A stretch of DNA of 64,000 nt from the NCBI RefSeq assembly GCF_963678635.1, contig NC_087065.1, positions 53,881,858 to 53,945,857 of the forward strand, given 5' to 3'. Of this stretch, positions 47,247-57,162 are shown piece after piece (position 1 is the stretch's first letter; the number at the start of each line of letters is the position of its first letter). The notes beneath the pieces were generated by a model. It was not told the DNA's origin. It saw only the letters and a list, made by a program, of their open reading frames with translations, and ran no database searches. Made by a program: the position numbers and the translations under genes. This DNA is from Symsagittifera roscoffensis. Its lineage: Eukaryota; Xenacoelomorpha; Acoela; Convolutidae.

Positions 47247-50200
47247 TTACTTTTGAAATTCCACTTTCTTTAAAATTTTAGATTGGGGGATGAATATTTT
47301 ATAGTTTTTACGTGGTTGATTTCGGAGTCTTGTTGTTTTTCTATTTTCTGATTTGTCGATTTGTTCTTGGGGTATTATTTGTTCGGTCATTTTTCTATTC
47401 TTTCTTTGTTTTGGAGATTCTTTATGGTTTTGTGTATTGATTTTGGTGGCGATTGGTTTTGTGTTTTGATTTTCGGTGGGGTTATCATTTTGTTCTGTGT
47501 TTTTCAGATGTGGTTCATTTTGAATGATTTTTAATCCTGTGAAAGAATATAATTGAGTTAATTCGCGGAGTGCGTATTCTTTTGGGTAATAAGGTAATAG
47601 GTTGTTTCGATGTTGAACGATTTCTTTTTTGTTTGAGTCGGTAATTTTATATGTGACATCAGTGGGTTTTGCAATTATTTGGTATGGTCCTTTTCGAAGG
47701 GGTTGTAATTTTTTTGAAATTCCTTTTTGAGTATTAAAATTAGGTATTAAAACAAATGTTCCAATTTTTAATTCGGAGGCTGGTGTAAAACGTGAATTGA
47801 TTTGTTCATTAATGTTTTGTCTTTGTAATAACTTTTTTGTTATTTTTTGATAAATTTCATTGTGTTTTTTATCTCTATTTAGAATCCATTCGGTGTGTGT
47901 ACCGGAGGCTAATTTAAGAATTTGTGGGTGATGAAAATGATCTTCATCGTGTGTATGTAAAGGTAGGTTATAACAAATTGAGTCTTTATTTGGTTGACAA
48001 TAACCTTGTGCGTTTTTATGAGAATTTGCTGTAAACATTATTGGTTTGCGTGGCTTTTGGTTAAAAACCATTTCGTATGGTGACATTCCTAAAGTTGTCG
48101 TAATTTGTGAATTATATGCTAAGGGAAATAATTTTACATCTGCTGACCATTCGGTATATTTTGTATCATTTCCGTTGATGATACATCTAAGATATTCTTG
48201 TAATGAACGGTTCATACCTTCGACTAAGCCGTTTGTCCAAGGTGCATGAGATGTACGTGGTTTGTGTTTAATGTTATATAAATGACATAGTGTGATAATT
48301 TCATTATTTATGAATTCTGTACCGTTGTCTGTAACTAAAATTTCTGGTAGTCCGAATTTTGCTATCCAGTGTTCATAGAGTGTTGTGTAAGCGTAATAAG
48401 CGTTACAATGTGGTACTGGGTTAAGTGCTACATAATGTGTAAATGCGTCAACAATTACCATAATGTAGGAGTTTCCTTCTGATGAGGGTGAAATTGGTCC
48501 TTTAGTATCAAATGAGATACGATGATTAAAGTACAAACTTTGTCCTTTAAAATCTTGTTTTTGTGCTATTTGTTTTTGATTTGGGTAAGGTTTATTTAGT
48601 TGACATACTATACAGTCATTGCATAGTACTTTTATCCAAATTGGTGCATTTGGGAAAAAAAAGTTTTGTATAAAATTTGAATATGTTTTCTCTGATCCAG
48701 AGTGTCCTTTAATATTTTGTGTATGTGAAATATTAAAAGCTATAAGAATCATACTTAAAGGGAGACATGGAACTGTAGATTCATTCAGGTTATACTCTAA
48801 AAGGTCTGTATTTTCGTTAATTGTCGTGTTGTTAAATTTGCGAAAGTATCGGAGGAGTGTTTTGTTTCCTAGAATGGTTGAATCTGCCTTGACAGGTTTA
48901 GTTTTATATTTGTGCCATGATTTTAGTTGTCTAATTATCGGGTCAAGATTTTGATATTGTTTCAGTGTTGAAATTGTAATCGTTTCTGTTGGAAGGAGAA
49001 AAATGTTTTCAATTTCGAATTTAGATAAGGGTATTGTATCAAGTGGGTCGTGAAGGTCAAAAACTTGATTTATTGTGTATTTTGAATCATTTGTTTGTGG
49101 TCCTGATAAATTTATTTTATCAGTTAAATCTTCTTTTTCAATTAGTGGAAAATGGTCTTTCTTAGGCAGGTGTTGTTTTGTTCGTTTTTGTTGGGTGTTA
49201 TTTTTTATCCATTGAGAATATGGGATTGGTTTGAAAGTTGATGTTCCAAGTAAATCAACTTCATAATGATTATTTTGACAATCTAAATAAAGTGGGAAAT
49301 GTTGTAAACTATTTATTTGTGATTGTTCAATATCAGTTTTTACTGCATATTTGCATTCCAATCGGGGTGATGTTTCGTTTTCTGCAAGGTAGAATTTTAT
49401 GTTTTTGGGTATTTCAACTGTTGTTTTTCGTGTAAGTAATTCAGGTGGTGTATTTCGACTTAAGGTGTCTGGTAATGCAAGATTTTTTCCTGCAGTCCAA
49501 ACTATATGTAAGTTTGGAAATTTCATTAGAATTAGTTGAAATCTGTAAACTCGGTGGTTTGGGTTAGATTTTTGTGTAAAGAGAAAGATGATTGGTTTAT
49601 GGTCTGTGAATAGAACTGTTGGATGTTTTGATCCAAGTATCAGAAATTCATATTCTGTCAGTGTATATATTATGGCTGTACATTCTCTCATTAGAGTTGA
49701 GAGTCGTAGCTCTGCTTGAGTGAATAATCGAGAATTTGCTGATATGAGGTTCATTTTATTTGTACCATTTTGTGATTGTAATAGTGCTGCACCGATGCCA
49801 AAGTTCGAAGCATCGCACATTGCATAAAATGGTTGATTTGAATCTGGAATTGTGTTTGAAATTTGTTCAGTTAAAAGTTTTTTTATTTCTTCAAATCGTG
49901 TTTGATGTTCTGTGTTCCATTCAAAATTATTTTGTTGTCTAAGGATGTTATAAAATGGTCGTAGATATAATTGCATTTTATAAACATATTTACTTAAAAA
50001 GTTTAACATTCCAAGAAATTCTTGGATTTTCTTTTTATTTGTTGGTGGTTGAAGTTTTTGAATAGCGTCAATGCGTGATTTCAATGGGGTGATTGTTTTT
50101 CTTTCTATATTATGTCCTAAGAATTTAACTCTTGTCAAAAAGAAGTGTGATTTATCGGGGGCGGCCTTCAGATTTTCGTTCTGAAGTATTTGGTGATATT

Positions 50201-53200
50201 TTTCTAAAACATTGAACATCTCGTCTTTTGTTTGTGATTGCATAAAAACATCGTCTAAATAGGTGATTGCGTTTTTCTTGAGTATTAGTGGTCGAAAAAT
50301 TTTGCTCATAAAAGCTGAAAATGCTGCTGGTCCTATGGATATTCCATAGAATAAGCGGTTGAATTCATATTGTTGGTTTCCGATAACAAATTGTGTTAAA
50401 CGTCGTGATTGTTCATCGAGTGGCATTTGATTGTATGCACTATTCATATCGGCGGTTGTAAAGTATTTGCCGTTTATTTTTGTTAAAATAACTTGTATTG
50501 GTTCAATGGGCCAATTACATTTTGATTCATCTATGAGTGAATTGAGGTATCTAGCGTCGAGAACGATTTTTAATGATTCTCCTTTAGCTAGAATGATAAC
50601 GGGGTTGATAAATGTGTTGCCTTTTGGTTGTTCTTCTTTATTAACTGGTGATATAATGTTGTATTGTTCTAAAATATCGAGTAATCTGTTCACTTTATCA
50701 TGTAAGTGAATTGGTACTTTACTTGCTCTCTGTTTTTTGAAAACTGCGTCTGGTTTTAACGGGAGATGTAGTGATGAACTGATTTTGCCAACATCGAATT
50801 TTGATGTTGCATAGACTGATGAATATTTAATTAGCTGTTTGGCTAATTTTTCGAATTCGTCTTGTGTTATTTGTGAATGTTGAAAATTAAACATTGTTAA
50901 AAATTTTTGTTGGTCCTCTGTGTAGTTACTTATGTTGAATGTAGGTTTGAAATATGGAGTTTTTGTGAAATAATCCGTATTTCTGTTTTCGTTACTTATT
51001 ATATTATTTATAGATAATTCTTCATTAAGAATTGTAGATTGGCAAATATCTAGTAATTGGAGTATATTATTTACGCGATAGGCTTTTTCGTGTATTGGTG
51101 ATATTGTAGCGTTGGTTTCACAATATCCTAAAAGTCCTAAAGGTAATGTTACTTGGTAAGGTGTGTTGTTATAGACATGTAAGGAAATGATATCTGAATT
51201 CGAATTTTTCAAATATTTTATGGATGAGATTGTGATTTTGAAAAATTTGTGAATAGGTTTGAATTCAAATTCTGACATATAAAATTTTTGTTTGTTTTGT
51301 TCTTTATCATATTGGTGAACTTGTTTGATTGAAAAATTATAGATATTTCCTGATAGTGGTTTTAGGTGTTTTCTTTGTTGGTTAAATATCGGGTAGAATT
51401 TTGAAAAGAATGGTGGTTGTTTATTTAATCTTTGAAAAAATGTTAAGGATGTTTCTTTTGTTTTTGTATATTTATCTTTGATTAATATTTTACTATTTAG
51501 TATGTTAATTGTTGGTATATACTTTGAAATAAATGGTATTCCAATGATATTATATTTAATGTCAGTGATATGGAATATTTGTTTAAATGGCTTATTTAAA
51601 ATTTTGCTTTGTTCCATTGTTCTGGTGGGGAGGAGAAATAATTGGATTTTTCCGTAGTTTATCAATGTTGATCCTTGTGCTGTTGCTAACTTACTGGAGG
51701 TTTCAAGAGGTATTAGCTTTGGGTGTAAAGTTTTTATTTCATTCCATGTGGGGATGTTTATTATGTTTGATTCTGCTCCTGAATCAATTAAAAAATCTAT
51801 TTCAAGGTCTGGTGGTTGAAATTCTTTATTTCTTGGGCTTTCTAAGAGAAATGGTATTGTCCAAATTTTTTCTTTGGGTTGTTCTTTTTGTATATTTTGA
51901 TAAATATGGTTTGTATTCAAGCATTTTGTTTTGGTATTTTTATTGGTTTGATCTGTAGTGTTAATCTCGTTTGTTTCTTGCGTCGTTGGTGTGGAATTTA
52001 TGGGTGTAGTGTAATAATTTTGAAGAAATTCTGATTGATTTTCATATATGTGTGATGGAAAGGGTTGTTCATATATGACAGATTCATAGTCATTTTCGAC
52101 TTTTATCATATTGATAGAAAGAGTGTTTTCAGTATCACTTTCTGAATCTGATGATGTACAGTTTATTTGATTGAGTTGTAACGTATCAGTTACTGTGTCA
52201 TCAATACCTGGAGGGTCTGATGTTGTTTCTGGATTAGATTGTACTTGATTGATTTGTCTTTGATGTTTAGGTGTACTACTTCTGTGGCGATTATTAGAAT
52301 TATTATAGTTATTATTATTCCGGTGTGGTGATTGGGAATAATTTCTATAACGATTATTATAACTTGAGTGTCGATTTTGTGAATTATTTCGCGATCTGTT
52401 TTGGTAATTATTGTTTGGTCTGTTATAGTTCGATCTATTATATGAGTTATTCCTTGATTGATTGTTCGGGTAATTCTGGTTTCGGTTGTTTGAATAACTT
52501 CTATTTCGATTATAGGAGTAGTTTCTATTCCTATTGTATGATGAATTTCGTGATTGGTTGTTTGGATAGTAGTTATTTCTTGATTGGGAATTAGATCTAG
52601 AAACAAATCGTTGTGTATTTGAATTTGATCTGGAGTAGTTACTTCTACTGTTTGGTCTATTGTAGTGATTTTGTGATGAATTTTGTGTATTTCTTCGTTC
52701 TGGCGATCTTCCTCTATAACTTGAGTTATATGGTGATTGATTTCTTGTATAATTTGTGTTGTTCGGGAGTGGTTTTCCTGAACTGTTGTTGCTGTGGACT
52801 GTTTTGTTCGGTAGATTTTGATCTTTTTTCATGTATTGATAGAATGATTTATTTGGTTCTTTATATTTTTGAGGTTTATTTTGATTGTCTTGCTGTTTTT
52901 GTCTACATTCGGAAATACTATGTCCGTATCGTCGGCAATAATTACACCATTTTTTGAAAGATGGTTTGCCTTTAAAATTTGGGTTCTTTTCATAAATATT
53001 GAGTATTTCAGTGATTTTTTCAACGAGGTCTGTCTCTGATTCCTGTATATTATTAATATTAGTGGGAGTCGTTTCAATTCTGTTAACGTATTGTAGTTTC
53101 AGATTTTCCGTTTCTTCTAGTTTCATCGTGATTTCTGCTTGTTCTAATTTGTCTACTAGTTTTCGAAAATCTAAATCGGGTTCTCGAATTGAAGAAGGAT

Positions 53201-55469
53201 GGGATGCTCTCTTTTTTATTGCTATTTTCCTTAATTGTGGTGTTAAGGTCATCATTAAGATTTCTGTCATCTTTGTGTTTTTATAGTCATGTGTATTTAA
53301 TGAATATGCTTTTCGAACTAGTGTTTCGATTCGTACTGCTATTTGCTTGATGGTTTCGTTTGGTAATCTGCGAATTTCATTACATAAAACTCTTTGTTGT
53401 TGTTTGTTTCTTTCGGAGTCAAACATTTTTGAAAATTCCTGTGTAAACCTTTTCCAGTTTGATTTTATTTCTAGAGGTAGTACTGAAAACCATTTTTGGG
53501 CTGCGCCATCTAAGGTTGTTTGTATTAACGCTGTGCGTCGATGTATCCAGTTTTGATGTAGTGGCGTATTAATTGGTTCAGGTCCAATATTTAAAATCAG
53601 GTTTGCTGTTACTGCATTTAAATAATCTTCTACAGAGTATTCAGGGTCTGTTCCTGTGAAAACCATTAAAGGTTTGTTTGATGTTATTGATGATCCACCC
53701 ATAAGGTATGGATTCATTGTCATTTGTAATGATTCTGCTGCATTTGGCATTTGAGAAAAATTCGAAAGTTGTTTTCTTGTTATTTCATGTTGTTGGAGAT
53801 AATATGGGAGTGGTATTTCATTTTGCATTTGTGATGCTTGATACGAGTGTGTAGTCATTGGATTTTGTTGTTGAATTGGTTGAAAAGAATGTGTATTAAT
53901 TAGATTTTGTTGTTGAATTGGTTGTTGATGTTGTGCATCTATTGGTTGTGGAGAAAAATTTCTATGATTTGTACGTGTTCTCTGTATTCCTTGTCTACGA
54001 TATTCTTGAGTATTTGGTGCAAATATATCTGGTTGTAAGAAATCATCATCTGAGGATAAATAATCCATTTGATAAGATGTCTGTTTTTTATTTTTATTTT
54101 GTTGAAAAAATGGGTAATTTTCACTGTGATCCTGTGGAGGATTTGTTTGGAAATTTATTGAATTAGGTTGGGTCATTGGGTTATCCCAATTTCGAGATCT
54201 TGTATATTGGTTAAAATTCCTTTGTGGTTGATTATATGTTTTTGATGGATGTGTATAATTATAATTATGGTCTGTAAAGTTGTTTCTAGTGAATGTTTTG
54301 CGTGTTTTTGATGGTATTGTCATGGGTCTGTATGTTTGGTAATCCATATGTGAATATTTAGGGGCAACCGAAGGTTTAACGGTTGATTGTAAGGTTACCT
54401 GTGTTTGTGAAGGATTTGTATTTCTTGGTGTTGTTAAATTTGGGCGTATTGGTGAAATACTTTGTTGTGTAGTTGTTGTGTGTACAATTTCTTCATTTAT
54501 GAAGTGTGATGGTGTCTGGATATCTTGTTGAGTAAGATTCCTAGTTCCATTGAGGTTTTCATTGTGTATAACTGTAGAGTTTAAACTATTATTTTGTGTA
54601 TCGGGCAAAAATGTATTATAGTTTAATGGTGTTGCATCAATGGTTAATGGTATTACTTTTACATAATCTCTTATGTAAGATATCGTACTTATTGCTTGAC
54701 TTGAGATTGATTGTGGGAAGCTTATAAATGCGGGATGAGACCATTCGGGGTCCCAAACATAATCTGATTGTTCTGTGATAGCGGTATCATCGTTCGAGTT
54801 TTGGGGTCTAAAATTTTTTCTTGCTTGTGCAATTAAATCAATATTGTGTGTGAAATAATCTATTATGAACCATGCCAAAATTTTTTGTAGATCGTGTTTT
54901 GTATGTTGTGAAACGTCGTCTTTCGTGAAATTTTCTTTAATGATGTTTAAATAACTAGAGAGTAGTGTGATTTCATGTCGTACTCTTAAATGTTTAGATG
55001 TTTCTGTCGGTGAGACATTTGTTATTGGGATTTCGTTTTCTAATATCGAGATATAACTATATATTATTGCGAAAACTTCATTGGTGAATATGGAGTTTGC
55101 TCTTTGTGAGTTATGATATTGGATGCTTTTTATATATTCTGAAAAAACTTTTGAAAATTCTAAATCAAGATCGTCTGTTTGAATTGTATATTTTCTATTA
55201 TTATGGTTTGGTGAGGTGAATTCTATGGAGTAGATTCCATACTGTTGTGTTATGTTGCATATATCTTTTAAGTAGTGGTCTATGATTTGTCTTTTGATTT
55301 TTACATCTGGGAACTCTGTTTTACATGGACTAATTCCGGGTTCAAATAAATTTACGAGTAAATTTTGACAAAATATGTGTTGTCCTCTATCAGTATCTGC
55401 GTCTACTATAAAAGGAAAGATTTCATCATCATCTGGAGTTTCTTCACCTGGAGTGTGCGTTGAGCTCAT
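47247..55469 (-). CDS. gag-pol: Gag-pol polyprotein of element B (2740 aa)
   Basis: One uninterrupted frame starts at the ATG at 55469 and has no gag/pol frameshift or stop. Approximate domains in order: a long N-terminal gag region (1-580) with a Gln/Asn/Pro-rich part; a retrotransposon capsid-like domain (580-790); a CCHC zinc knuckle (C842, C845, H850, C855); an Asn/Arg/Ser-rich tract (905-1070); protease with DSGA at 1229-1232; reverse transcriptase (1590-1790) with YLDD at 1737-1740; RNase H with D1886, E1929 and D1956; integrase with an HHCC-type zinc region (about 2248-2290), catalytic D2321, D2381 and E2417 (35 residues between the last two) and a GPY/F module near 2593. PR-RT-RH-IN order places it in Ty3/gypsy (Metaviridae). 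All catalytic residues are present. The ATG lies inside the end of the basic ORF. Confidence 0.95.
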   Translation of the reverse strand: MSSTHTPGEETPDDDEIFPFIVDADTDRGQHIFCQNLLVNLFEPGISPCKTEFPDVKIKRQIIDHYLKDICNITQQYGIYSIEFTSPNHNNRKYTIQTDDLDLEFSKVFSEYIKSIQYHNSQRANSIFTNEVFAIIYSYISILENEIPITNVSPTETSKHLRVRHEITLLSSYLNIIKENFTKDDVSQHTKHDLQKILAWFIIDYFTHNIDLIAQARKNFRPQNSNDDTAITEQSDYVWDPEWSHPAFISFPQSISSQAISTISYIRDYVKVIPLTIDATPLNYNTFLPDTQNNSLNSTVIHNENLNGTRNLTQQDIQTPSHFINEEIVHTTTTQQSISPIRPNLTTPRNTNPSQTQVTLQSTVKPSVAPKYSHMDYQTYRPMTIPSKTRKTFTRNNFTDHNYNYTHPSKTYNQPQRNFNQYTRSRNWDNPMTQPNSINFQTNPPQDHSENYPFFQQNKNKKQTSYQMDYLSSDDDFLQPDIFAPNTQEYRRQGIQRTRTNHRNFSPQPIDAQHQQPIQQQNLINTHSFQPIQQQNPMTTHSYQASQMQNEIPLPYYLQQHEITRKQLSNFSQMPNAAESLQMTMNPYLMGGSSITSNKPLMVFTGTDPEYSVEDYLNAVTANLILNIGPEPINTPLHQNWIHRRTALIQTTLDGAAQKWFSVLPLEIKSNWKRFTQEFSKMFDSERNKQQQRVLCNEIRRLPNETIKQIAVRIETLVRKAYSLNTHDYKNTKMTEILMMTLTPQLRKIAIKKRASHPSSIREPDLDFRKLVDKLEQAEITMKLEETENLKLQYVNRIETTPTNINNIQESETDLVEKITEILNIYEKNPNFKGKPSFKKWCNYCRRYGHSISECRQKQQDNQNKPQKYKEPNKSFYQYMKKDQNLPNKTVHSNNSSGKPLPNNTNYTRNQSPYNSSYRGRSPERRNTQNSSQNHYNRPNSRSNYSRSNSNTQRFVSRSNSQSRNNYYPNNQSRNSSYNRNRNYSYNRNRSYSNNRNQNYPNNQSRNNSYNRSNYNRPNNNYQNRSRNNSQNRHSSYNNRYRNYSQSPHRNNNNYNNSNNRHRSSTPKHQRQINQVQSNPETTSDPPGIDDTVTDTLQLNQINCTSSDSESDTENTLSINMIKVENDYESVIYEQPFPSHIYENQSEFLQNYYTTPINSTPTTQETNEINTTDQTNKNTKTKCLNTNHIYQNIQKEQPKEKIWTIPFLLESPRNKEFQPPDLEIDFLIDSGAESNIINIPTWNEIKTLHPKLIPLETSSKLATAQGSTLINYGKIQLFLLPTRTMEQSKILNKPFKQIFHITDIKYNIIGIPFISKYIPTINILNSKILIKDKYTKTKETSLTFFQRLNKQPPFFSKFYPIFNQQRKHLKPLSGNIYNFSIKQVHQYDKEQNKQKFYMSEFEFKPIHKFFKITISSIKYLKNSNSDIISLHVYNNTPYQVTLPLGLLGYCETNATISPIHEKAYRVNNILQLLDICQSTILNEELSINNIISNENRNTDYFTKTPYFKPTFNISNYTEDQQKFLTMFNFQHSQITQDEFEKLAKQLIKYSSVYATSKFDVGKISSSLHLPLKPDAVFKKQRASKVPIHLHDKVNRLLDILEQYNIISPVNKEEQPKGNTFINPVIILAKGESLKIVLDARYLNSLIDESKCNWPIEPIQVILTKINGKYFTTADMNSAYNQMPLDEQSRRLTQFVIGNQQYEFNRLFYGISIGPAAFSAFMSKIFRPLILKKNAITYLDDVFMQSQTKDEMFNVLEKYHQILQNENLKAAPDKSHFFLTRVKFLGHNIERKTITPLKSRIDAIQKLQPPTNKKKIQEFLGMLNFLSKYVYKMQLYLRPFYNILRQQNNFEWNTEHQTRFEEIKKLLTEQISNTIPDSNQPFYAMCDASNFGIGAALLQSQNGTNKMNLISANSRLFTQAELRLSTLMRECTAIIYTLTEYEFLILGSKHPTVLFTDHKPIIFLFTQKSNPNHRVYRFQLILMKFPNLHIVWTAGKNLALPDTLSRNTPPELLTRKTTVEIPKNIKFYLAENETSPRLECKYAVKTDIEQSQINSLQHFPLYLDCQNNHYEVDLLGTSTFKPIPYSQWIKNNTQQKRTKQHLPKKDHFPLIEKEDLTDKINLSGPQTNDSKYTINQVFDLHDPLDTIPLSKFEIENIFLLPTETITISTLKQYQNLDPIIRQLKSWHKYKTKPVKADSTILGNKTLLRYFRKFNNTTINENTDLLEYNLNESTVPCLPLSMILIAFNISHTQNIKGHSGSEKTYSNFIQNFFFPNAPIWIKVLCNDCIVCQLNKPYPNQKQIAQKQDFKGQSLYFNHRISFDTKGPISPSSEGNSYIMVIVDAFTHYVALNPVPHCNAYYAYTTLYEHWIAKFGLPEILVTDNGTEFINNEIITLCHLYNIKHKPRTSHAPWTNGLVEGMNRSLQEYLRCIINGNDTKYTEWSADVKLFPLAYNSQITTTLGMSPYEMVFNQKPRKPIMFTANSHKNAQGYCQPNKDSICYNLPLHTHDEDHFHHPQILKLASGTHTEWILNRDKKHNEIYQKITKKLLQRQNINEQINSRFTPASELKIGTFVLIPNFNTQKGISKKLQPLRKGPYQIIAKPTDVTYKITDSNKKEIVQHRNNLLPYYPKEYALRELTQLYSFTGLKIIQNEPHLKNTEQNDNPTENQNTKPIATKINTQNHKESPKQRKNRKMTEQIIPQEQIDKSENRKTTRLRNQPRKNYKIFIPQSKILKKVEFQK

Positions 55470-55911
55470 TTTTTCGTTCGATGACTGTTAATATGTAATT
55501 ATTAATGTGTCGAATTGGTTGATTCCAATTGTATAAATGTACTGGTTTGTGTTTGTACTGCTTTTTTATTCTTCTTTTTCCTCTTTGTGATGAATTTGAA
55601 GTTGTTTCTGAGTCAGAGAAATATAATTGATCGTGAATTGGGCAATTTTTATCTATTGATTCTTTTAGTTTGTAAAGTTCGTCTAAACTGTTGGTTTCTG
55701 ATTCTGAAAATGCGTTTCGATTTTTTGAAAATCTTTTTCGTGTTATTTGTCTTTGTTTCGTTATTATTTTTCTTTTTAGTGTTTGTCGTTTTGTTCGAAT
55801 GTATCCAACTGTTTGTGTATGAGGTGTGATTACAAGGTCGTATTTTTTGTTATCTATTTCACAATTGTGTAAAACGATTGTTTGTTTATTTCTTAGGTTT
55901 TTAAATGACAT
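55444..55911 (-). CDS. Basic 155-aa ORF overlapping the start of gag
   Basis: The ATG at 55911 is conserved in element A (34942). It overlaps gag-pol by 26 bp in another frame. The protein is highly basic, with clusters KRQTLKRK and RGKRRIKKQYKHK that look like nuclear localisation or RNA-binding signals, an acidic/Ser stretch (SDSETTSNSS) between them, and a conserved core YDLVITPH. It has no zinc finger and no membrane span. By position and charge it could be a regulatory RNA-binding protein or a nucleocapsid-like product; this is inference. Leaky scanning past its ATG, or reinitiation after its stop, could give gag. Confidence 0.62.
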   Translation of the reverse strand: MSFKNLRNKQTIVLHNCEIDNKKYDLVITPHTQTVGYIRTKRQTLKRKIITKQRQITRKRFSKNRNAFSESETNSLDELYKLKESIDKNCPIHDQLYFSDSETTSNSSQRGKRRIKKQYKHKPVHLYNWNQPIRHINNYILTVIERKNELNAHSR

Positions 55912-56843
55912 AAGGTTTAGAATGACGGATGCAAAGGGTTGTTAAACGATTTCTATTTTCCTAAACTGTTAGTTCTTACGATTTTTTGGTTAGCTTAACC
56001 TGGGTCTGTTTGTTCAGGGTTGGAGAGAAAAGTATATCGATTCCGAAGAATGATTTTTTACTTTCTCGTGGCTAGTATAAGTTAAGGTGTTAACTTACTT
56101 AATCTTACTTAGGGCTAGTGATTGTGTTCAAGGGTTGGAGAATAGTAAATCGATCCACAAGGTTCAGGTATAATTAGAACGCGAGTAGTTCGTTAGATAC
56201 TATTTTAAACTTACTAAGTCTAAGATTTATCCTGGGTCTGGTAAGAGGGGGGGTCAAGTGAAGGATGAATAACCGAAGTTCTCCACTGTTTATCCTAATT
56301 TGAATGATTAGTTTTGTTTAAAAATTTCTATTAGTCTTAGGTCTTTAGAAAGGGTTGGGTAGTGAATCGACGTTTGAGGTCGTTAGACACTAATTAAGTG
56401 GGTGGGGGAGAACAAAGTTGTTCTGTTTGATCCAAGGATAAGCCTTGATGATCAAATTTGAAATTTAATTAAGTAGAAAATGATTTAAGATCCAAGGATA
56501 AGCCTTGATGATCTGGTTTTAAAATTAAGTGAATTTAAGTTTTAATAAATTTTTAAATGTGTGTAAAGGAAAGATTTAGTGTTTTGATGATATTAGTGGG
56601 TTTATGATTGCTGTTATGTTTTAGATGATGGAGCCGGAACAACAGGATGATTTATGATTATTAACCATTTATTGTCATGCTACTAATTTTTATTTTTATT
56701 TTTCAATAAATATTTTTCAAACATGTTTTGTATATTACTGCAGAATTTTAGGAAAACGATCTTAGATCTTTTTATCAATCGTTATTGTATATTAATAATT
56801 TTGTTTAGCGCCTGAAATGATTTTGAAGAGTAACTTCAAGGTT
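55912..56843 (-). other. Element B structured 5' leader
   Basis: All sense frames are closed. Compared with element A it contains a 48-nt block without any difference (56350-56397 against 35388-35435). It also has the unit GATCCAAGGATAAGCCTTGATGATC-like twice (near 56433-56458 and 56491-56515), each able to fold as an ATCAAGG/CCTT-GGAT hairpin, and a further conserved block near 56160-56215. The position between PBS and gag fits a packaging, dimerisation or translation-control region. Confidence 0.6.
56350..56397 (-). promoter_or_regulatory. 48-nt invariant leader element
   Basis: It is identical to 35388-35435 in the old element A, although surrounding leader sequence is clearly diverged. 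On the sense strand it can form a two-part hairpin: AGTG/CACT outside and CGAC/GTCG inside. It is a candidate packaging signal or regulatory RNA site. Confidence 0.55.
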
Positions 56844-57077
56844 TTATGTTTGCAAATGGAAATCTAAATTCATTGCAAGTAGTATTCGAAATATAAAAGT
56901 TTGTTCTGGCTTTTGCCGAACTATCATATAACTATACGGCAAGTTTCTACTTTGTCGTATGTCGTCTTTGGTTCGAGGTCTTCTTCCAATTCCGGGTAGT
57001 TCTGTTATGGTTCGGAATATTGGCTCTGATCTATTGAGTCGTAGAGACATTTCGATTAAATTATTGTCGTATAACAT
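56844..57077 (-). CDS. 77-aa leader ORF of element B
   Basis: The ATG at 57077 lies about 75 bp after the PBS and is the first sizeable frame of the genomic RNA. The product is basic (MSLRLNRS..., IGRRPRT...). It aligns gaplessly with the 77-residue leader ORF of element A, with about 52 identical positions. Substitutions are mostly conservative, which indicates selection on the protein. It is separated from gag by 0.9 kb of non-coding leader and the basic ORF. It could be a free micro-protein, an upstream regulatory ORF, or a first exon of spliced products. The function is unknown. Confidence 0.68.
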   Translation of the reverse strand: MLYDNNLIEMSLRLNRSEPIFRTITELPGIGRRPRTKDDIRQSRNLPYSYMIVRQKPEQTFIFRILLAMNLDFHLQT

Positions 57078-57150
57078 TTTGTAAATGTTTTTGTCTAATT
57101 TCTAATCTATTTTGGTTAATTCTAAGCTATTAAGGTCTTGTTCGAGACTT

Positions 57151-57162
57151 ATGGTCGCACCA
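57151..57162 (-). promoter_or_regulatory. Element B primer-binding site
   Basis: On the sense strand TGGTGCGACCAT begins two bases after the 5' LTR. Eleven bases match the site in element A, and further matches continue (AGTCTC). It is complementary to a tRNA ending GGTCGCACCA. It is not one of the common Lys, Ser, Leu, Trp or iMet-type sites I know from other gypsy elements. Confidence 0.68.

Noticed and set aside
48619-48954. Plus-strand frames of 60-120 codons opposite gag-pol and env
   Set aside because: They are antisense shadows of the long minus-strand genes; no independent conservation or start context.
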